Assembly (NCBI GenBank): GCA_963748295.1
Contig: CAVVIH010000006.1
Span: 744,001-808,000 of the forward strand
Length of the DNA: 64,000 bases
Source: CAVVIH01 sp963748295
GTDB taxonomy: Bacteria > Acidobacteriota > Vicinamibacteria > Vicinamibacterales > 2-12-FULL-66-21
Reading direction: 5' to 3'
A model generated the notes under the pieces. The model saw nothing but the letters and a program-made list of their open reading frames with translations. It ran no database searches and had not been told where the DNA came from. This document shows, in pieces, positions 1 to 10,881 of the stretch. Both the position numbers and the translations under genes were made by a program. The number at the start of each line of letters is the position of its first letter. Position 1 is the first letter of the stretch.

Positions 1-1706
1 CGGCAACCTACATGAAAGGACGAGGGAACTACCTCTGTCGGCATCGATACGACAGCTTCCGGGAGAGCGGCTTGATCCGGTCGTTCGAGGAGGTCGGACA
101 CCTTCGCACGCTGGATGAATGGCTGACGCACACCGAGACGGGCGACCGGGCGGAAGTCGAGGATCTGCCCGAAGACCTGGCGTTCTGGCCCGAGATTGCC
201 GCGACGAGCGAAAACTGCATCGGCGGCGAGTGCCCCCGCTACAACGACTGCTTCGTCGTCCGGATGCGCCAGCGCGCCGCCGAAGCGGACCTGGTGATCG
301 TGAATCATCACCTGCTGTGCGCCGACGCCGCCGTCCGCGAGAGCACGTTCGGCGAGGTGATTCCGAACTGCCGCTTCGCGATCGTCGACGAGGCGCACCA
401 GCTCGAGGACGTGGCTACGCAGTACTTCGGCCTCTCGCTGAGCAACTACCGCATCGACGACTTCACTCGCGACGTCATGCGCGCGGTCGGCGCCAGGCTG
501 GTGCCCGATCGCGATCGGGCCGCGCAGCTCGCCGGCGACGTCGATCACATCCGCGATCACTCGCGCATGTTCTTTGCGGCCGTGCAGATGCTCCGCTTCG
601 GGCTTGGCTCGCCGAAGCGCACCGGGGAGAGCTGGCGCGAAGGCGGGCCGGGGGGCGCCGGCAACGATGCACGCGTTCGCGTGACCGGCGATCAGCTGGC
701 GCCGCTCTCGGACGCCGGGGCCGCCCTGATCAACGCGCTGGAGGCGATCGAAGCGGATGTCGCGCTGACCAAGGACCTGCCGGAAGACGTCATCGCGCTC
801 GGCCGCCGGGCCGCCGAGCTGCGCGACGATCTCCGGTTCATGCTGCGCGCGGACGATCCGAAGTTCGTGTATTTCCTCGAAACGCGCGGCCGCGGCCTCT
901 TCCTGCGCGCCGCGCCGATCGACGTCTCGGACATCGTCCGCAAGCTGCTGATCGATCGGATGCAGGCGACCGTCCTCACGTCGGCGACGCTGACCGTCGA
1001 CGGATCGTTCGACTACGTGCGCGCGCGGCTCGGCATTGCCGAGGCGCAGGAGATCAAGCTCGACTCGGAGTTCGACTACGCGCGTCAGGCCATCCTCTAT
1101 CTGCCGCGCCGCATGCCGGATCCGCGCTCGCCGCAATTCGTGCAGTCCGCGGCGCGTGAGGTCGTGGAGATCCTGAAGCGGACGGCGGGCCGCGCCTTCG
1201 TGCTCTTCACCAGCTACGCCAACCTGCGCGACGTCCATCGCCTGGCGTCGGCGGAGCTCGAATACCCGATCTTCGTCCAGGGCAGCGCGCCGCGGTCCGC
1301 GCTGCTGCGCGATTTCAAGACCACCCCGCACGCCGTCCTGCTCGCGACCTCGAGCTTCTGGCAGGGTGTGGACGTGGTTGGCGAGGCGCTCAGCTGCGTC
1401 ATCATCGATAAGCTGCCGTTCGCCTCGCCCGGCGATCCGATTACGGCCGCGCGCATCGAGTCGATTGCCGCGCAGGGCGGATCGCCGTTCGGCGATTACC
1501 AGGTGCCGCTCGCCATCCTGGCGCTGAAGCAGGGCCTCGGACGGCTCCTGCGCCATCGGCAGGATCGCGGCGTGCTCGCGGTCCTCGATCCGCGGCTGCG
1601 GACGATGGGCTACGGACGACGGTTTCTGGGGTCGCTGCCGCCGGCACCGGTGACGCAGGACCTCGACGCGATCGTCCGCTTCTTCGACCTGCCCGCCGAT
1701 GCCTAG
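1..1706 (+). CDS. dinG: DinG/YoaA-type ATP-dependent DNA helicase (5' end missing)
   Basis: This is the C-terminal ~567 residues of an XPD/DinG-family superfamily 2 helicase, which unwinds DNA in repair. The frame is open from base 3, so the gene starts outside the window and Walker A is not seen. Visible features are the iron-sulfur cysteines (KGRGNYLC, then C..GEC..YNDC), the motif II box DEAH in a VDEAH context, a SATL motif, FWQGVD late in domain 2, and the motif VI region QGLGRLLRHRQDRG. The stop overlaps the next gene by 8 bases, so the two are likely cotranscribed. The family is clear. DinG and YoaA cannot be told apart from this fragment. Confidence 0.93.
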   Translation, partial: ATYMKGRGNYLCRHRYDSFRESGLIRSFEEVGHLRTLDEWLTHTETGDRAEVEDLPEDLAFWPEIAATSENCIGGECPRYNDCFVVRMRQRAAEADLVIVNHHLLCADAAVRESTFGEVIPNCRFAIVDEAHQLEDVATQYFGLSLSNYRIDDFTRDVMRAVGARLVPDRDRAAQLAGDVDHIRDHSRMFFAAVQMLRFGLGSPKRTGESWREGGPGGAGNDARVRVTGDQLAPLSDAGAALINALEAIEADVALTKDLPEDVIALGRRAAELRDDLRFMLRADDPKFVYFLETRGRGLFLRAAPIDVSDIVRKLLIDRMQATVLTSATLTVDGSFDYVRARLGIAEAQEIKLDSEFDYARQAILYLPRRMPDPRSPQFVQSAAREVVEILKRTAGRAFVLFTSYANLRDVHRLASAELEYPIFVQGSAPRSALLRDFKTTPHAVLLATSSFWQGVDVVGEALSCVIIDKLPFASPGDPITAARIESIAAQGGSPFGDYQVPLAILALKQGLGRLLRHRQDRGVLAVLDPRLRTMGYGRRFLGSLPPAPVTQDLDAIVRFFDLPADA

Positions 1707-2626
1707 CGCGCGGCAGGGAGACATCGTCCGGCCGATTCTCAAGTGGGCCGGAGGAAAGCGGCAGCTGCTGCCCGAGCTGCGGCGCTACTATCCGGCGCGT
1801 TTCGATCGCTACGTCGAGCCGTTTCTCGGCAGCGGCGCCGTCTTCCTCGACTGTCACAATCACGGCCTGCTCGAGGGCCGCGCGGTGCGCCTGTCGGACA
1901 TCAACGCTGACGTGATCGGCTGCTATCGCATGGTGCGAGACGCGGTGGACGACGTGATCGAGTGTCTGCACGCGCTCGAAGCGGGCCACCGCGAGCACGG
2001 ATCGCGGCACTTCTACGAGGTCCGCGACTCGCGGTTCAATCCGATACGAAGCGGACTGAAGCGGGCCGCGGACGGCGGCATGGAATACACGCCGGCGCTC
2101 GCGGCGATGCTGATCTACCTGAACAGAACCGGTTACAACGGATTGTTCCGGGTGAACTCGCGTGGCGCGTTCAACGTTCCCGCGGGCCGGTACAACAAGG
2201 TGCGCATCTGCGATCCGGAAAATCTCCGCCGGCTGTCGAGCGCGCTGGCGCCGCCGCACGTGACGCTCGAGGCGTCGCTCTTCGAGGATGCGCTTGCGGG
2301 TTGCGTCGACGGGCGATTTCGTCTACCTCGATCCGCCGTATGCGCCGCTCAGCCGCACGGCCCAGTTCACGTCCTACACGGCCGGCGGGTTCAACGGCGA
2401 ACAGCAGGCACGGCTTCAGCAGGTCGTCATCGATCTTGCGGGCCGCGGGGTTCAGGTGCTGCTGAGCAATTCGGTCGCGCCGGAAATCCGCCACCTCTAC
2501 AAGAACAGCGAAGACGTCAGGTCGGCCGGCCTGAAGGCGCGCAAGGTGCGGGCACGCCGCGCCATCAATTCACGCGGCTCCGGCCGCGGCGCGGTGCAGG
2601 AGTATCTCATCACCAATGTGAGATAA
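1699..2626 (+). pseudogene. Dam-like D12-class adenine-N6 DNA methyltransferase, broken by a 1-base insertion
   Basis: The first ~200 codons read WAGGKRQLL near the N terminus and EPFLGSGAVF (the FxGxG SAM-binding motif), as in Dam-type enzymes that methylate adenine. The catalytic DPPY (in GDFVYLDPPY) and the C-terminal part lie in the +1 frame. Removing one G of the GGG at 2298-2300 joins the two parts into a 308-residue protein, the usual Dam length. The gene overlaps the helicase stop by 8 bases. No restriction endonuclease lies nearby, so it looks like an orphan methylase. Whether the break is real or a sequencing error cannot be decided here; nine other genes in the window show similar breaks. 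Confidence 0.85.
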
Positions 2627-2674
2627 ACTTAAGCTGCGATGGGGAATAAACATACTAGTAGACGGAGGTTTCCG

Positions 2675-3661
2675 ATGATGGGCGAACGCTTCAGCCGTGG
2701 GTCACTCCTGATCTGCGCGGTCGTGCTCGGCCTTTTCGCGTTTTCGAGTTCCGCTGCCGCCCAGACCGGCGGCGTCAAGGGCAAGGTCGTCGATGCCAAG
2801 AACCAGCCCATCGAGGGGGCGGTGATTGTGATCGAGATGACCGAAGGCATGAGCCGGAAGTACGAGACGAAGACCGACCGGCGCGGAGAGTTCGTCCAGG
2901 TCGGGCTGCAGCCGGGGAACTACAAGATCACCGCCTCGAAGGAGGGGATGAGCCAGAGCTTCGACCAGCGCGTCCGCCTCGACATGTCGCAGGTGAACTT
3001 CGCGCTCAAGCCCGGCATGGTGGGGGATGCCTCGGCCGCGGACCGGAAGAAGGCCGAAGAAAAGGCCAACGCGCTCAAGGGCGCGTTCTCCGAAGGCGTC
3101 ACGCTCAGCAACGACGGCAAGCACGAGGAAGCGATCGCGAAGTTCAACCAGGTGCTGACCGACGTGCCGAAGTGCGTCGAGTGCTACCAGAACATCGGCA
3201 CCGTCTACACGCGCATGAAGGACTACGCCAAGGCCGAGGAGGCGTTCAAGAAGGCGATCGAGATCAAGCCGGACTCGTCGGATGCGTATAACGGACTGGC
3301 CACGGTCTACAACGCCCAGAAGAAGTTCGATCAGGCGGCCGAAGCCAGCGCGCAGGCGCAGAAGCTCGCCGGATCGGCGGGGACCGCGGGCGGCGCCGGC
3401 GGCGCGAACGCCGGGACCGTGTTCAACCAGGGTGTCATCGCCTGGAACGCAGGCAAGATTCCCGAGGCCAAGAAGCTGTTCGAGCAGGCGGTGGAGATCG
3501 ATCCGAAGCTCGCCGACGCGCACTACTGGCTCGGCATGGCGACGGTGAACGAAGGCAAGCTGCCCGAGGCGGCCAAGCACTTCGAGGAGTACCTGAAGCT
3601 GGCGCCCACCGGCCAGTACGCCGAGCAAGCGAAATCGATCCTGACGTCCATCAAGAAGTAG
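2675..3661 (+). CDS. secreted TPR protein with carboxypeptidase-regulatory-like domain
   Basis: The start chosen is ATG 2675 (a second ATG follows at 2678), behind GGAGG at 2664-2668. An in-frame ATG at 2639 lacks such a site. The 328-residue product has a signal peptide (hydrophobic residues ~11-24, cleavage near AAAQ at ~30) and a beta-sandwich CarboxypepD_reg-like domain (~33-110, GVKGKVVDAKNQPIEGA start). A first group of TPR repeats (~135-235) follows, then an Ala/Gly-rich linker, then a second TPR group to the end. It probably sits in the periplasm or on the outer surface as a protein-interaction scaffold. Proteins of this architecture are common in Acidobacteriota. Substrate unknown. 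Confidence 0.8.
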   Translation: MMGERFSRGSLLICAVVLGLFAFSSSAAAQTGGVKGKVVDAKNQPIEGAVIVIEMTEGMSRKYETKTDRRGEFVQVGLQPGNYKITASKEGMSQSFDQRVRLDMSQVNFALKPGMVGDASAADRKKAEEKANALKGAFSEGVTLSNDGKHEEAIAKFNQVLTDVPKCVECYQNIGTVYTRMKDYAKAEEAFKKAIEIKPDSSDAYNGLATVYNAQKKFDQAAEASAQAQKLAGSAGTAGGAGGANAGTVFNQGVIAWNAGKIPEAKKLFEQAVEIDPKLADAHYWLGMATVNEGKLPEAAKHFEEYLKLAPTGQYAEQAKSILTSIKK

Positions 3662-4366
3662 TTGTCCATTGCCGAGAACCTCGCTGATGTCCGGCGCCGC
3701 GTGGCGGAAGCCGCGCGGCGCGCCGGGCGCTCCCCTGACGAGGTGACGCTGGTCGCCGTTTCCAAGACCTTCAGCGTCGACGCGGTTCGCGAGGCCTGGG
3801 CCGCCGGCCAGCGCGATTTCGGCGAGAACAAGGTGCAGGAAGCCCTGCAGAAGATCGACCGAACGTCCGATATCAGGATACGGTGGCATCTCATCGGCCA
3901 CCTGCAGTCGAACAAGGCCAAGCGCGCCGCAGCCGCCTTTGCCTGTATTCACTCCGTCGATTCGGTCGATCTGGTGCGCAAGCTGGACGCCGCGGCGTCC
4001 GGCGCGGCGCCGCCGGTGACGCCGGAAGTCCTCGTGCAGGTCGACCTGGCGGGGGAAACGACGAAGTTCGGCGCGCCCGAAGAGGAAGCGCAGCGCTGCC
4101 TGCACGCGGCACTGGAAGCGCGGTCGCTGAAGCTCGCAGGGTTGATGATCATTCCGCCCTGGAACGAAGACCAGGAGCAGACGCGCCCGTGGTTCAAGCG
4201 CCTGAGAGCTTTGCGGGACCGCCTGGTTCAGGGCGGCGTCCCCGCTCAGGCGCTGCGCCAGCTCTCGATGGGCATGAGCCACGACTTCGAAGCGGCGATA
4301 GAAGAAGGTTCGACGCTGGTCCGCGTCGGCACAGCCATTTTCGGTAAACGACAAGCGAGGCCCTGA
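3662..4366 (+). CDS. yggS: YggS/PLPBP family pyridoxal-phosphate homeostasis protein
   Basis: This 234-residue protein is of the YggS/PROSC family, a single-domain PLP-binding alanine-racemase fold that buffers free pyridoxal phosphate and has no known catalysis. The PLP lysine is in VAVSKTFS (~residue 36). Other family motifs are DFGENKVQEA, WHLIGHLQSNK, GLMIIPP and LSMGMSHDFEAAI. The start is a TTG that directly follows the TAG of the TPR gene with no gap, so translation is probably coupled. The end overlaps divIVA as TGATG. A yggS-divIVA pairing near cell-division genes is seen in many bacteria. Confidence 0.95.
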   Translation: MSIAENLADVRRRVAEAARRAGRSPDEVTLVAVSKTFSVDAVREAWAAGQRDFGENKVQEALQKIDRTSDIRIRWHLIGHLQSNKAKRAAAAFACIHSVDSVDLVRKLDAAASGAAPPVTPEVLVQVDLAGETTKFGAPEEEAQRCLHAALEARSLKLAGLMIIPPWNEDQEQTRPWFKRLRALRDRLVQGGVPAQALRQLSMGMSHDFEAAIEEGSTLVRVGTAIFGKRQARP

Positions 4367-5004
4367 TGTTCGATCGTCCCAACACTCCACCGTCGAGCAC
4401 GTCTGCCGCCAACGCCGGATCCGCGCCCGCCGAGCGCCTGATGCGCATCGCCCCGCTCGACCTGCGCCAGCAGCGGTTCAGGACGCGGATGCGCGGGTTC
4501 GACCCGACCGAAGTGGTCGCGTTCCTCACCGAGGCCGCCGACGATTACGAACACGCGCTCAGGGAGATCGACCGGCTGCGGCAGGATCTCAGCCGGCAGG
4601 AAGCGCTGCTCGCCGAACATCGCGACCGCGAAGCCAACCTGCGCAACACGCTGCTGACCGCCCAGCGTCTCGCCGACGAGATCAAGGAAGCGGCGCAGAC
4701 CGAATCGAAGCTGATCATCCGCGAGGCGCAGGGCCGCGCGGACCTGCTGCTGCAGAAGGCGCAGGGACGGCTCGACGAGATCGAGCGCGACATCAACGAG
4801 ATGCGCCTGCGCCGCCGCGACGTCGAAGGCTCGCTGGAAAGCTCGATTCAGGCGCTCTATCGCGCGCTCGAGTTCATCCGCGATCAGGATCGCTCCGACG
4901 ACAAAGTCCTCCTCCATCGTCCGCGCCAGGCCGATCAGGAGAAGGCGCCGGGCACGCAGCACTGGCAGGGCGACCAGCAGCGGGCCGACGCCCAAAACAA
5001 GTAA
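4366..5004 (+). CDS. divIVA: DivIVA-domain protein
   Basis: The 212-residue protein has a disordered ~25-residue N-terminal extension, then the DivIVA N-terminal lipid-binding motif (RMRGFDPTEVVAFL, ~40-55), then an almost continuous coiled coil (~60-170), and a polar Gln/Asp-rich tail. DivIVA-family proteins sit at curved membrane and recruit division or polar partners. ATG 4366 overlaps the yggS stop by one base. The stop codon TAA lies inside the first copies of a heptanucleotide repeat that fills the following gap. Confidence 0.88.
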   Translation: MFDRPNTPPSSTSAANAGSAPAERLMRIAPLDLRQQRFRTRMRGFDPTEVVAFLTEAADDYEHALREIDRLRQDLSRQEALLAEHRDREANLRNTLLTAQRLADEIKEAAQTESKLIIREAQGRADLLLQKAQGRLDEIERDINEMRLRRRDVEGSLESSIQALYRALEFIRDQDRSDDKVLLHRPRQADQEKAPGTQHWQGDQQRADAQNK

Positions 5005-5095
5005 GAAGTAAGAAGTACAGAAGTAAGCACGTTCGACGGCCGAGGCGATACTCCGTCCTTCTTACTTCTTACTTCTAACTTCTTACTTCTTACTT
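4999..5095. repeat. heptanucleotide inverted-repeat element 1
   Basis: The left arm at about 4999-5027 is a run of TAAGAAG-type 7-mers. The right arm at 5068-5095 is its reverse complement with one small mismatch/indel. The loop is about 40 bases, and one extra heptad at ~5058-5067 is left unpaired. The left arm includes the divIVA stop codon and the right arm ends 3 bases before the next ATG, so the element fills the whole gap. The predicted stem of about 28 bp is A/T-rich, unlike a usual GC-rich terminator. Confidence 0.85.
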
Positions 5096-5098
5096 TTC

Positions 5099-5371
5099 AT
5101 GGTCCACCTCGAGGTCCGCGTGATGCCGCGCGCGGGCCGCACCGGGCTCGGCGGCTATCGCGGCGGTGTGCTCGTCATTCGGCTCGCCGCCGCGCCGGTC
5201 GATGGCGCCGCCAACGATGCGCTGATCGAGTTTCTCGCCGATCTCCTCGGCCGCCCGAAACGCGACGTCTCGATCCTCGCGGGGCACAAATCCCGGAACA
5301 AGCGCATCGCGATCGCCGGCCTGGATCAGCAGCAGCTCGACGCAAAGCTGTCCGCTATACTTCCCCGGTGA
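5099..5371 (+). CDS. yggU: DUF167/YggU (UPF0235) family protein
   Basis: This 90-residue protein spans the small DUF167 alpha/beta domain. The recognisable core is VRVMPRAGRTGL, RLAAAPVDGAANDALIEFLA and SILAGHKSRNKRI. The family is widespread, often sits beside yggS/yggT/divIVA, and has no settled biochemical role. ATG 5099 is the only good start. The bases just upstream are the pyrimidine-rich right arm of the heptamer repeat, so no Shine-Dalgarno sequence is visible. The stop overlaps hutI by 4 bases (GTGA). Confidence 0.88.
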   Translation: MVHLEVRVMPRAGRTGLGGYRGGVLVIRLAAAPVDGAANDALIEFLADLLGRPKRDVSILAGHKSRNKRIAIAGLDQQQLDAKLSAILPR

Positions 5372-6636
5372 AGGAAGCTGAAGCCGTCTTCAGGCATTGC
5401 CGTCAGCTCGTGACGTGCGCGGGAGCGGCGCCGCGCCGCGGCACGAGGCAAGGGGCGATCGACGTCATCGCCGACGGCGCGATCGCCATTGCCGGCGAGC
5501 GGATCGTCTTTGCGGGACCTGCGGGCGATCTGGACGGCGCGGTCAGCAGCACCTCGGCGCGCATCTTCGACATTCCCCACCTTTCCATCGTCCCCGGCTT
5601 CGTCGACGCCCACACGCATGCCGTGTTCGCGGGCGATCGGCGCTCGGAGCTGCAGCAGCGGCTCGCCGGCGCGACCTACGCGGAGATCGCGGCCCGCGGC
5701 GGCGGGATCGTGTCGACCGTCACCGCAACACGGCGCGCGTCGGAGGACGAGCTCGTCGAGCAGAGCCGCGGCCGGTTCGACGAGATGCTCGCGAACGGGA
5801 CCACCACGTGCGAGGTGAAGAGCGGATACGGCCTCGACCTCCAGTCCGAGCTGAAGATGCTTCGCGCGATCAGGCGCCTCGCCGACGCGCATGCGATCGA
5901 TCTGGTCCCGACGTTCATGGGCGCACACGAGGTGCCGGTCGAACACAGGCAACGACGTGATGACTACATCCGGACGATCGTCGACGAGATGATCCCGGCG
6001 GTCGCGGCGGAGCGGCTCGCCAGCTGGTGCGACGTGTTCTGCGAGACCGGCGTCTTCACGCCGGACGAATCGCTGCGCATCCTCGATGCCGGCCTGAAGT
6101 CCGGCCTGGCGCCGAGGATTCACGCCGACGAGCTCGGACCGAGCGGCGGCTCGCTGGTCGCGGCGCGTGTCGGCGCGCGGTCCGCCGATCACCTCATACA
6201 CGTTGACGACGAAGGGATTGAAGCGCTCGCGGCCGCGGGGGTTACCGCCACGCTGCTGCCGTGCGCGGCCTTTTACCTCAAGCTCGGGCGGTTTGCGCCC
6301 GCCCGCGATCTGATCGCCGCGTCGGTCCCGGTCGCGCTCGCGACCGACGTGAACCCCGGCGGCGGCTTCTCGCCGTCGATGCCGTTTGCGATCGCGCTCG
6401 GGTGCTTCGGCATGGGCATGACGTTCGAGGAAGCGCTGGTGGCGGCGACGATCAACGGCGCCTGGTCGCTCGACGTCGCGGATCGCGCCGGCAGCCTCGA
6501 GCCCGGCAAGCTGGCCGACGCCGTCTTCGTGCGCGGCGACGCGATCAACCTGATTCGGGTGGGAGCACCCTCGATCGGCGCCGTCATGAAGCGCGGCGCC
6601 ATCCGTTATGGAGAGATCCGCAATGAAGCTCACTGA
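5368..6636 (+). CDS. hutI: imidazolonepropionase
   Basis: HutI hydrolyses 4-imidazolone-5-propanoate to N-formimino-L-glutamate, the third step of histidine degradation, in the cytosol. The 422-residue sequence is an amidohydrolase with the metal-binding HxH in VDAHTHAVFAGDR, family motifs EVKSGYGLD, THxF-like FMGAHEVP, IHADELGPSGG, and the late metal aspartate in ATDVNPGG. It starts with GTG overlapping the DUF167 stop, so expression is coupled. The following cyclodeaminase gene acts on the one-carbon unit released from its product. hutH, hutU and the formiminotransferase are not in the window. Confidence 0.96.
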   Translation: MKEAEAVFRHCRQLVTCAGAAPRRGTRQGAIDVIADGAIAIAGERIVFAGPAGDLDGAVSSTSARIFDIPHLSIVPGFVDAHTHAVFAGDRRSELQQRLAGATYAEIAARGGGIVSTVTATRRASEDELVEQSRGRFDEMLANGTTTCEVKSGYGLDLQSELKMLRAIRRLADAHAIDLVPTFMGAHEVPVEHRQRRDDYIRTIVDEMIPAVAAERLASWCDVFCETGVFTPDESLRILDAGLKSGLAPRIHADELGPSGGSLVAARVGARSADHLIHVDDEGIEALAAAGVTATLLPCAAFYLKLGRFAPARDLIAASVPVALATDVNPGGGFSPSMPFAIALGCFGMGMTFEEALVAATINGAWSLDVADRAGSLEPGKLADAVFVRGDAINLIRVGAPSIGAVMKRGAIRYGEIRNEAH

Positions 6637-7195
6637 TCGAAGCGTCCACGATCTGCTCGCCGCGTTCCGCTCGTCGGAACCAACGCCGGGCGGCGGCTCG
6701 GCCTCGGCGCTGAGCGGCGCGATCGGCGCTTCGCTGCTCGCCATGGTGGCGGGACTGCCCAAGCCGGCAACCACGGTGGCCGAGGAACTGCAGCAGCTGG
6801 AGAGCTCGGGCGCACGCCTGACGCAGCTCGCGCTCGATCTCGAGGAGCTGATTGCCCGGGACAGCGAAGCCTACGACGGCGTCGTCGAGGCATACCGGCG
6901 TCCGAAAGCGACCGACGAGGACAAAGCAAAGCGATCGGCAGCGATTCAGGCGGCGCTGCGCGAAGCGATCGAGGCGCCGCTCGACGTCATGCGCGCCTGC
7001 GCCGAGGCAGCCGGGGAGGGGTCAGTCGTATCGCGTCTCGGCAACCGCAACGCCGCGAGCGACGTCGCGGTCGGCCTGGAGCTGCTGCGTGCGGGACGGA
7101 AGGGCGCCAGACTGAACGTCGAGATCAACCTGGGCAGCATCAAGGATCAGCAGTACGCGGAAGCCGTCCGCCGCGAGATCAGTGAATCTGATTGA
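6623..7195 (+). CDS. fchA: formimidoyl-THF cyclodeaminase / methenyl-THF cyclohydrolase family protein
   Basis: The 190-residue, all-helical protein belongs to the FTCD cyclodeaminase family (FchA). It carries the N-terminal pattern SEPTPGGGSASALSGAIGASL and later SRLGNRNAASDVAVGLELL. In the histidine pathway such enzymes turn formimino-tetrahydrofolate into methenyl-tetrahydrofolate plus ammonia. ATG 6623 was chosen over ATG 6608 because a GGAGAG precedes it and the protein then begins at MKLTDRSV like its relatives. It overlaps hutI by 14 bases. Its 3' end overlaps the convergent lepB by 17 bases, leaving no room for a terminator. Confidence 0.9.
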   Translation: MKLTDRSVHDLLAAFRSSEPTPGGGSASALSGAIGASLLAMVAGLPKPATTVAEELQQLESSGARLTQLALDLEELIARDSEAYDGVVEAYRRPKATDEDKAKRSAAIQAALREAIEAPLDVMRACAEAAGEGSVVSRLGNRNAASDVAVGLELLRAGRKGARLNVEINLGSIKDQQYAEAVRREISESD

Positions 7196-7874
7196 AGATG
7201 CGCTCCCAGCGCGTCCGCGTGAAGAAGTGGGTCACCACTGAGAACAGCCGCTTCACCGTCGCCCCCAGCCCCGAGTCGACGTACTCCTCCGGTCCCGAGT
7301 CGTAGGACCAGTAGATCATCAGGGCTTTGCCTTTGATGTAGTGCCTGGGCAGGAATCCCCAGTAGCGGCTGTCCTGCGAGTTGTCGCGATTGTCGCCCAT
7401 GACGAAGTACTGTCCGTCCGGGATTCGCACCGGCCCGTAACGCTCGCGAACGTCGAACTGCGTCACCTCCTGGCCTTCGGACGCGGGCTCCAGGAAGTGG
7501 ACGTACGGCTCGTCGAGCGGCTGGCCGTTGATGTAGACCTTCTTGTTCCGCAGTTCCAGCGTGTCGCCCGGCAGGCCAATCACGCGCTTGATGAAGTCGC
7601 GTTCCGGCTCATCCGGGTACTTGAACACCATGATTTCGCCGCGCTTCGGCTCGCGCAGCGGCAGGATCATCCGCTCGAAGCTGCTCAGGCTCGGCCCGGA
7701 CACGAGCTTGTTGACCAGCAGGTGATCGCCAATCAGCAGGTTGTTCTCCATCGACCCGGTCGGGATCTTGAACGCCTGCACGACCCACGTGCGCACGAAC
7801 AGCGCGAGGATCACCGCGGTGACGAGCGCTTCGAAATATTCGCGGAGCGTCGATTTCTGAAACGAGGCTGCCAT
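7179..7874 (-). CDS. lepB: signal peptidase I
   Basis: LepB removes signal peptides from exported proteins at the outer face of the cytoplasmic membrane. The 231-residue protein has one N-terminal membrane segment (~14-34), the catalytic serine in IPTGSMENNL (S41), the general-base lysine in RDFIKRVIGLPGD (K96), and the box GDNRDNSQDSRYWGF. It lies 3 bases downstream of the lepA stop, the classic lepA-lepB operon. Its 3' end overlaps the convergent cyclodeaminase gene. Confidence 0.96.
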   Translation of the reverse strand: MAASFQKSTLREYFEALVTAVILALFVRTWVVQAFKIPTGSMENNLLIGDHLLVNKLVSGPSLSSFERMILPLREPKRGEIMVFKYPDEPERDFIKRVIGLPGDTLELRNKKVYINGQPLDEPYVHFLEPASEGQEVTQFDVRERYGPVRIPDGQYFVMGDNRDNSQDSRYWGFLPRHYIKGKALMIYWSYDSGPEEYVDSGLGATVKRLFSVVTHFFTRTRWERIFNQIH

Positions 7875-7877
7875 GCG

Positions 7878-9681
<1,804 letters not shown>

Positions 9682-9728
9682 GGCTCAGGGAATCTTCGAT
9701 TATACCGTGCAGGGGCCAGCGGCGCGTT

Positions 9729-10869
9729 TCATCTCTGGTCGAGCGGCAGGAAGGTCTGCGGGTACTGCGGCCCGATGTAGTCGGTGCGTGGACGGATCAG
9801 CCGGTTGTTCGAGTACCTGCTCGAGGCAGTGCGCCGTCCAGCCGGACACGCGGCTGACCGCGAAGATTGGCGTGAACAGATCGATGGGAATGCCCAGCGT
9901 GTAATAGGTCGAGGCCGAGTAGAAATCCACGTTGGGGTACAGCTTCTTCTCGCCGGTGACCAGCTTCTCGATCCGCTGCGACATCTCGAACCAGCGCGTG
10001 TTGCCGGCGCGCTCGCCGAGGTCCTTCGACATCCGGCGCAGGTGCGTCGCCCGCGGGTCCTCCGTCCGGTAGACGCGATGGCCGAAGCCCGGAATCTTGA
10101 CCTTCTTCGCCAGCCGGGTGCGGATCGCGTCGTCGACGCGCTCGGGCGAGGCGTCCTCGCCGATGTCGATGAGCAGGCGCATCACGTCGGCGTTCGCGCC
10201 GCCGTGCAGCGGACCCTTGAGCGTGCCAATCGCCCCGACGATCGCGGAGTGCAAATCAGTCAGCGTCGCGGCAGCCACGCGGGCGGCAAACGTGGACGCG
10301 TTCAGCTCGTGATCGGCGTGCAGCACCAGCGCGATATCGAACGCCCGCGTCGCCAGCGCGCTCGGCCGCGTGCCCGTCAGCATGTAGAGGAAGTTGGCCG
10401 CATGGCTCAACGCCGGATCGGGCTGAATCGGCCCGCCGCCCGCCTGCATCCGGCCGTAGGTGGCGACCAGGCTGGCGAGCTGCGCCGTCACGCGAACCGC
10501 CTTCCGGTAGTTTGCCTGGGCGGAATTGTCGGACGCATCGGCATCGTAGTGTCCAAGCGCTGACGTGAGCGTCCGGAGCGTGTCCATCCCGTCCGACTGC
10601 GGCAGCTGGCGCATCAATCTCAGAATCGGTTCGGACAGCGGGCGGGCGGCGGCAAGCTGCGACTGCAGATCGCCGAGCTCGGCGCGGGACGGCAGACGGC
10701 CGTGCCAGAGCAGGAAACACACCTCCTCGAACGTGGCGCCGCGCGCGAGGTCGTGGATGTCGTATCCGTAATACGCCAGCACACCGCGATCGCCATCGAG
10801 ATAGCAGATTGACGACGTGGCGGCGACAACGTCTTCGAGGCCGCCTTTCGGTTTGGCTTCCGTGCTCAT
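9729..10869 (-). CDS. gltA: citrate synthase, C-terminal frame broken by a 1-base insertion
   Basis: It condenses oxaloacetate and acetyl-CoA at the entry to the TCA cycle. Catalytic motifs are LHADHELNAS, GPLHGGANADVM, IPGFGHRVYR and FAVSRVSGWTAHCLEQ. After HCLEQ the open frame runs into a nonsense tail ending at 9700. One base removed at 9816-9817 (GCAGGTACTCG to GCAGTACTCG, minus strand) restores the canonical ending YSNNRLIRPRTDYIGP..YPQTFLPLDQR with a stop at 9729, giving 379 residues. A possible -10 hexamer, TATGAT, lies only 6 bases before the ATG, so the mRNA may be leaderless. Confidence 0.94.
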
Positions 10870-10875
10870 GTTGGG

Positions 10876-10881
10876 ATCATA
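10876..10881 (-). promoter_or_regulatory. possible -10 box for a leaderless gltA transcript
   Basis: The minus strand has TATGAT (5 of 6 matches to TATAAT) with exactly six bases (CCCAAC) before the gltA ATG. Transcription would then start at or next to the start codon. No convincing -35 and no Shine-Dalgarno are seen. The bases where a -35 would lie are GC-rich heptamers. Confidence 0.3.

Noticed and set aside
1699..2626. Restriction-modification system around the adenine methylase
   Set aside because: Neighbours are a helicase and a TPR protein; no endonuclease or specificity subunit is present.
4999..5095. Heptamer element 1 as an ordinary Rho-independent terminator
   Set aside because: The stem is A/T-rich and repetitive, the loop is 40 bases, and only a short T run follows 3 bases before the next start codon. 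A terminator function is possible but not of the classic kind.
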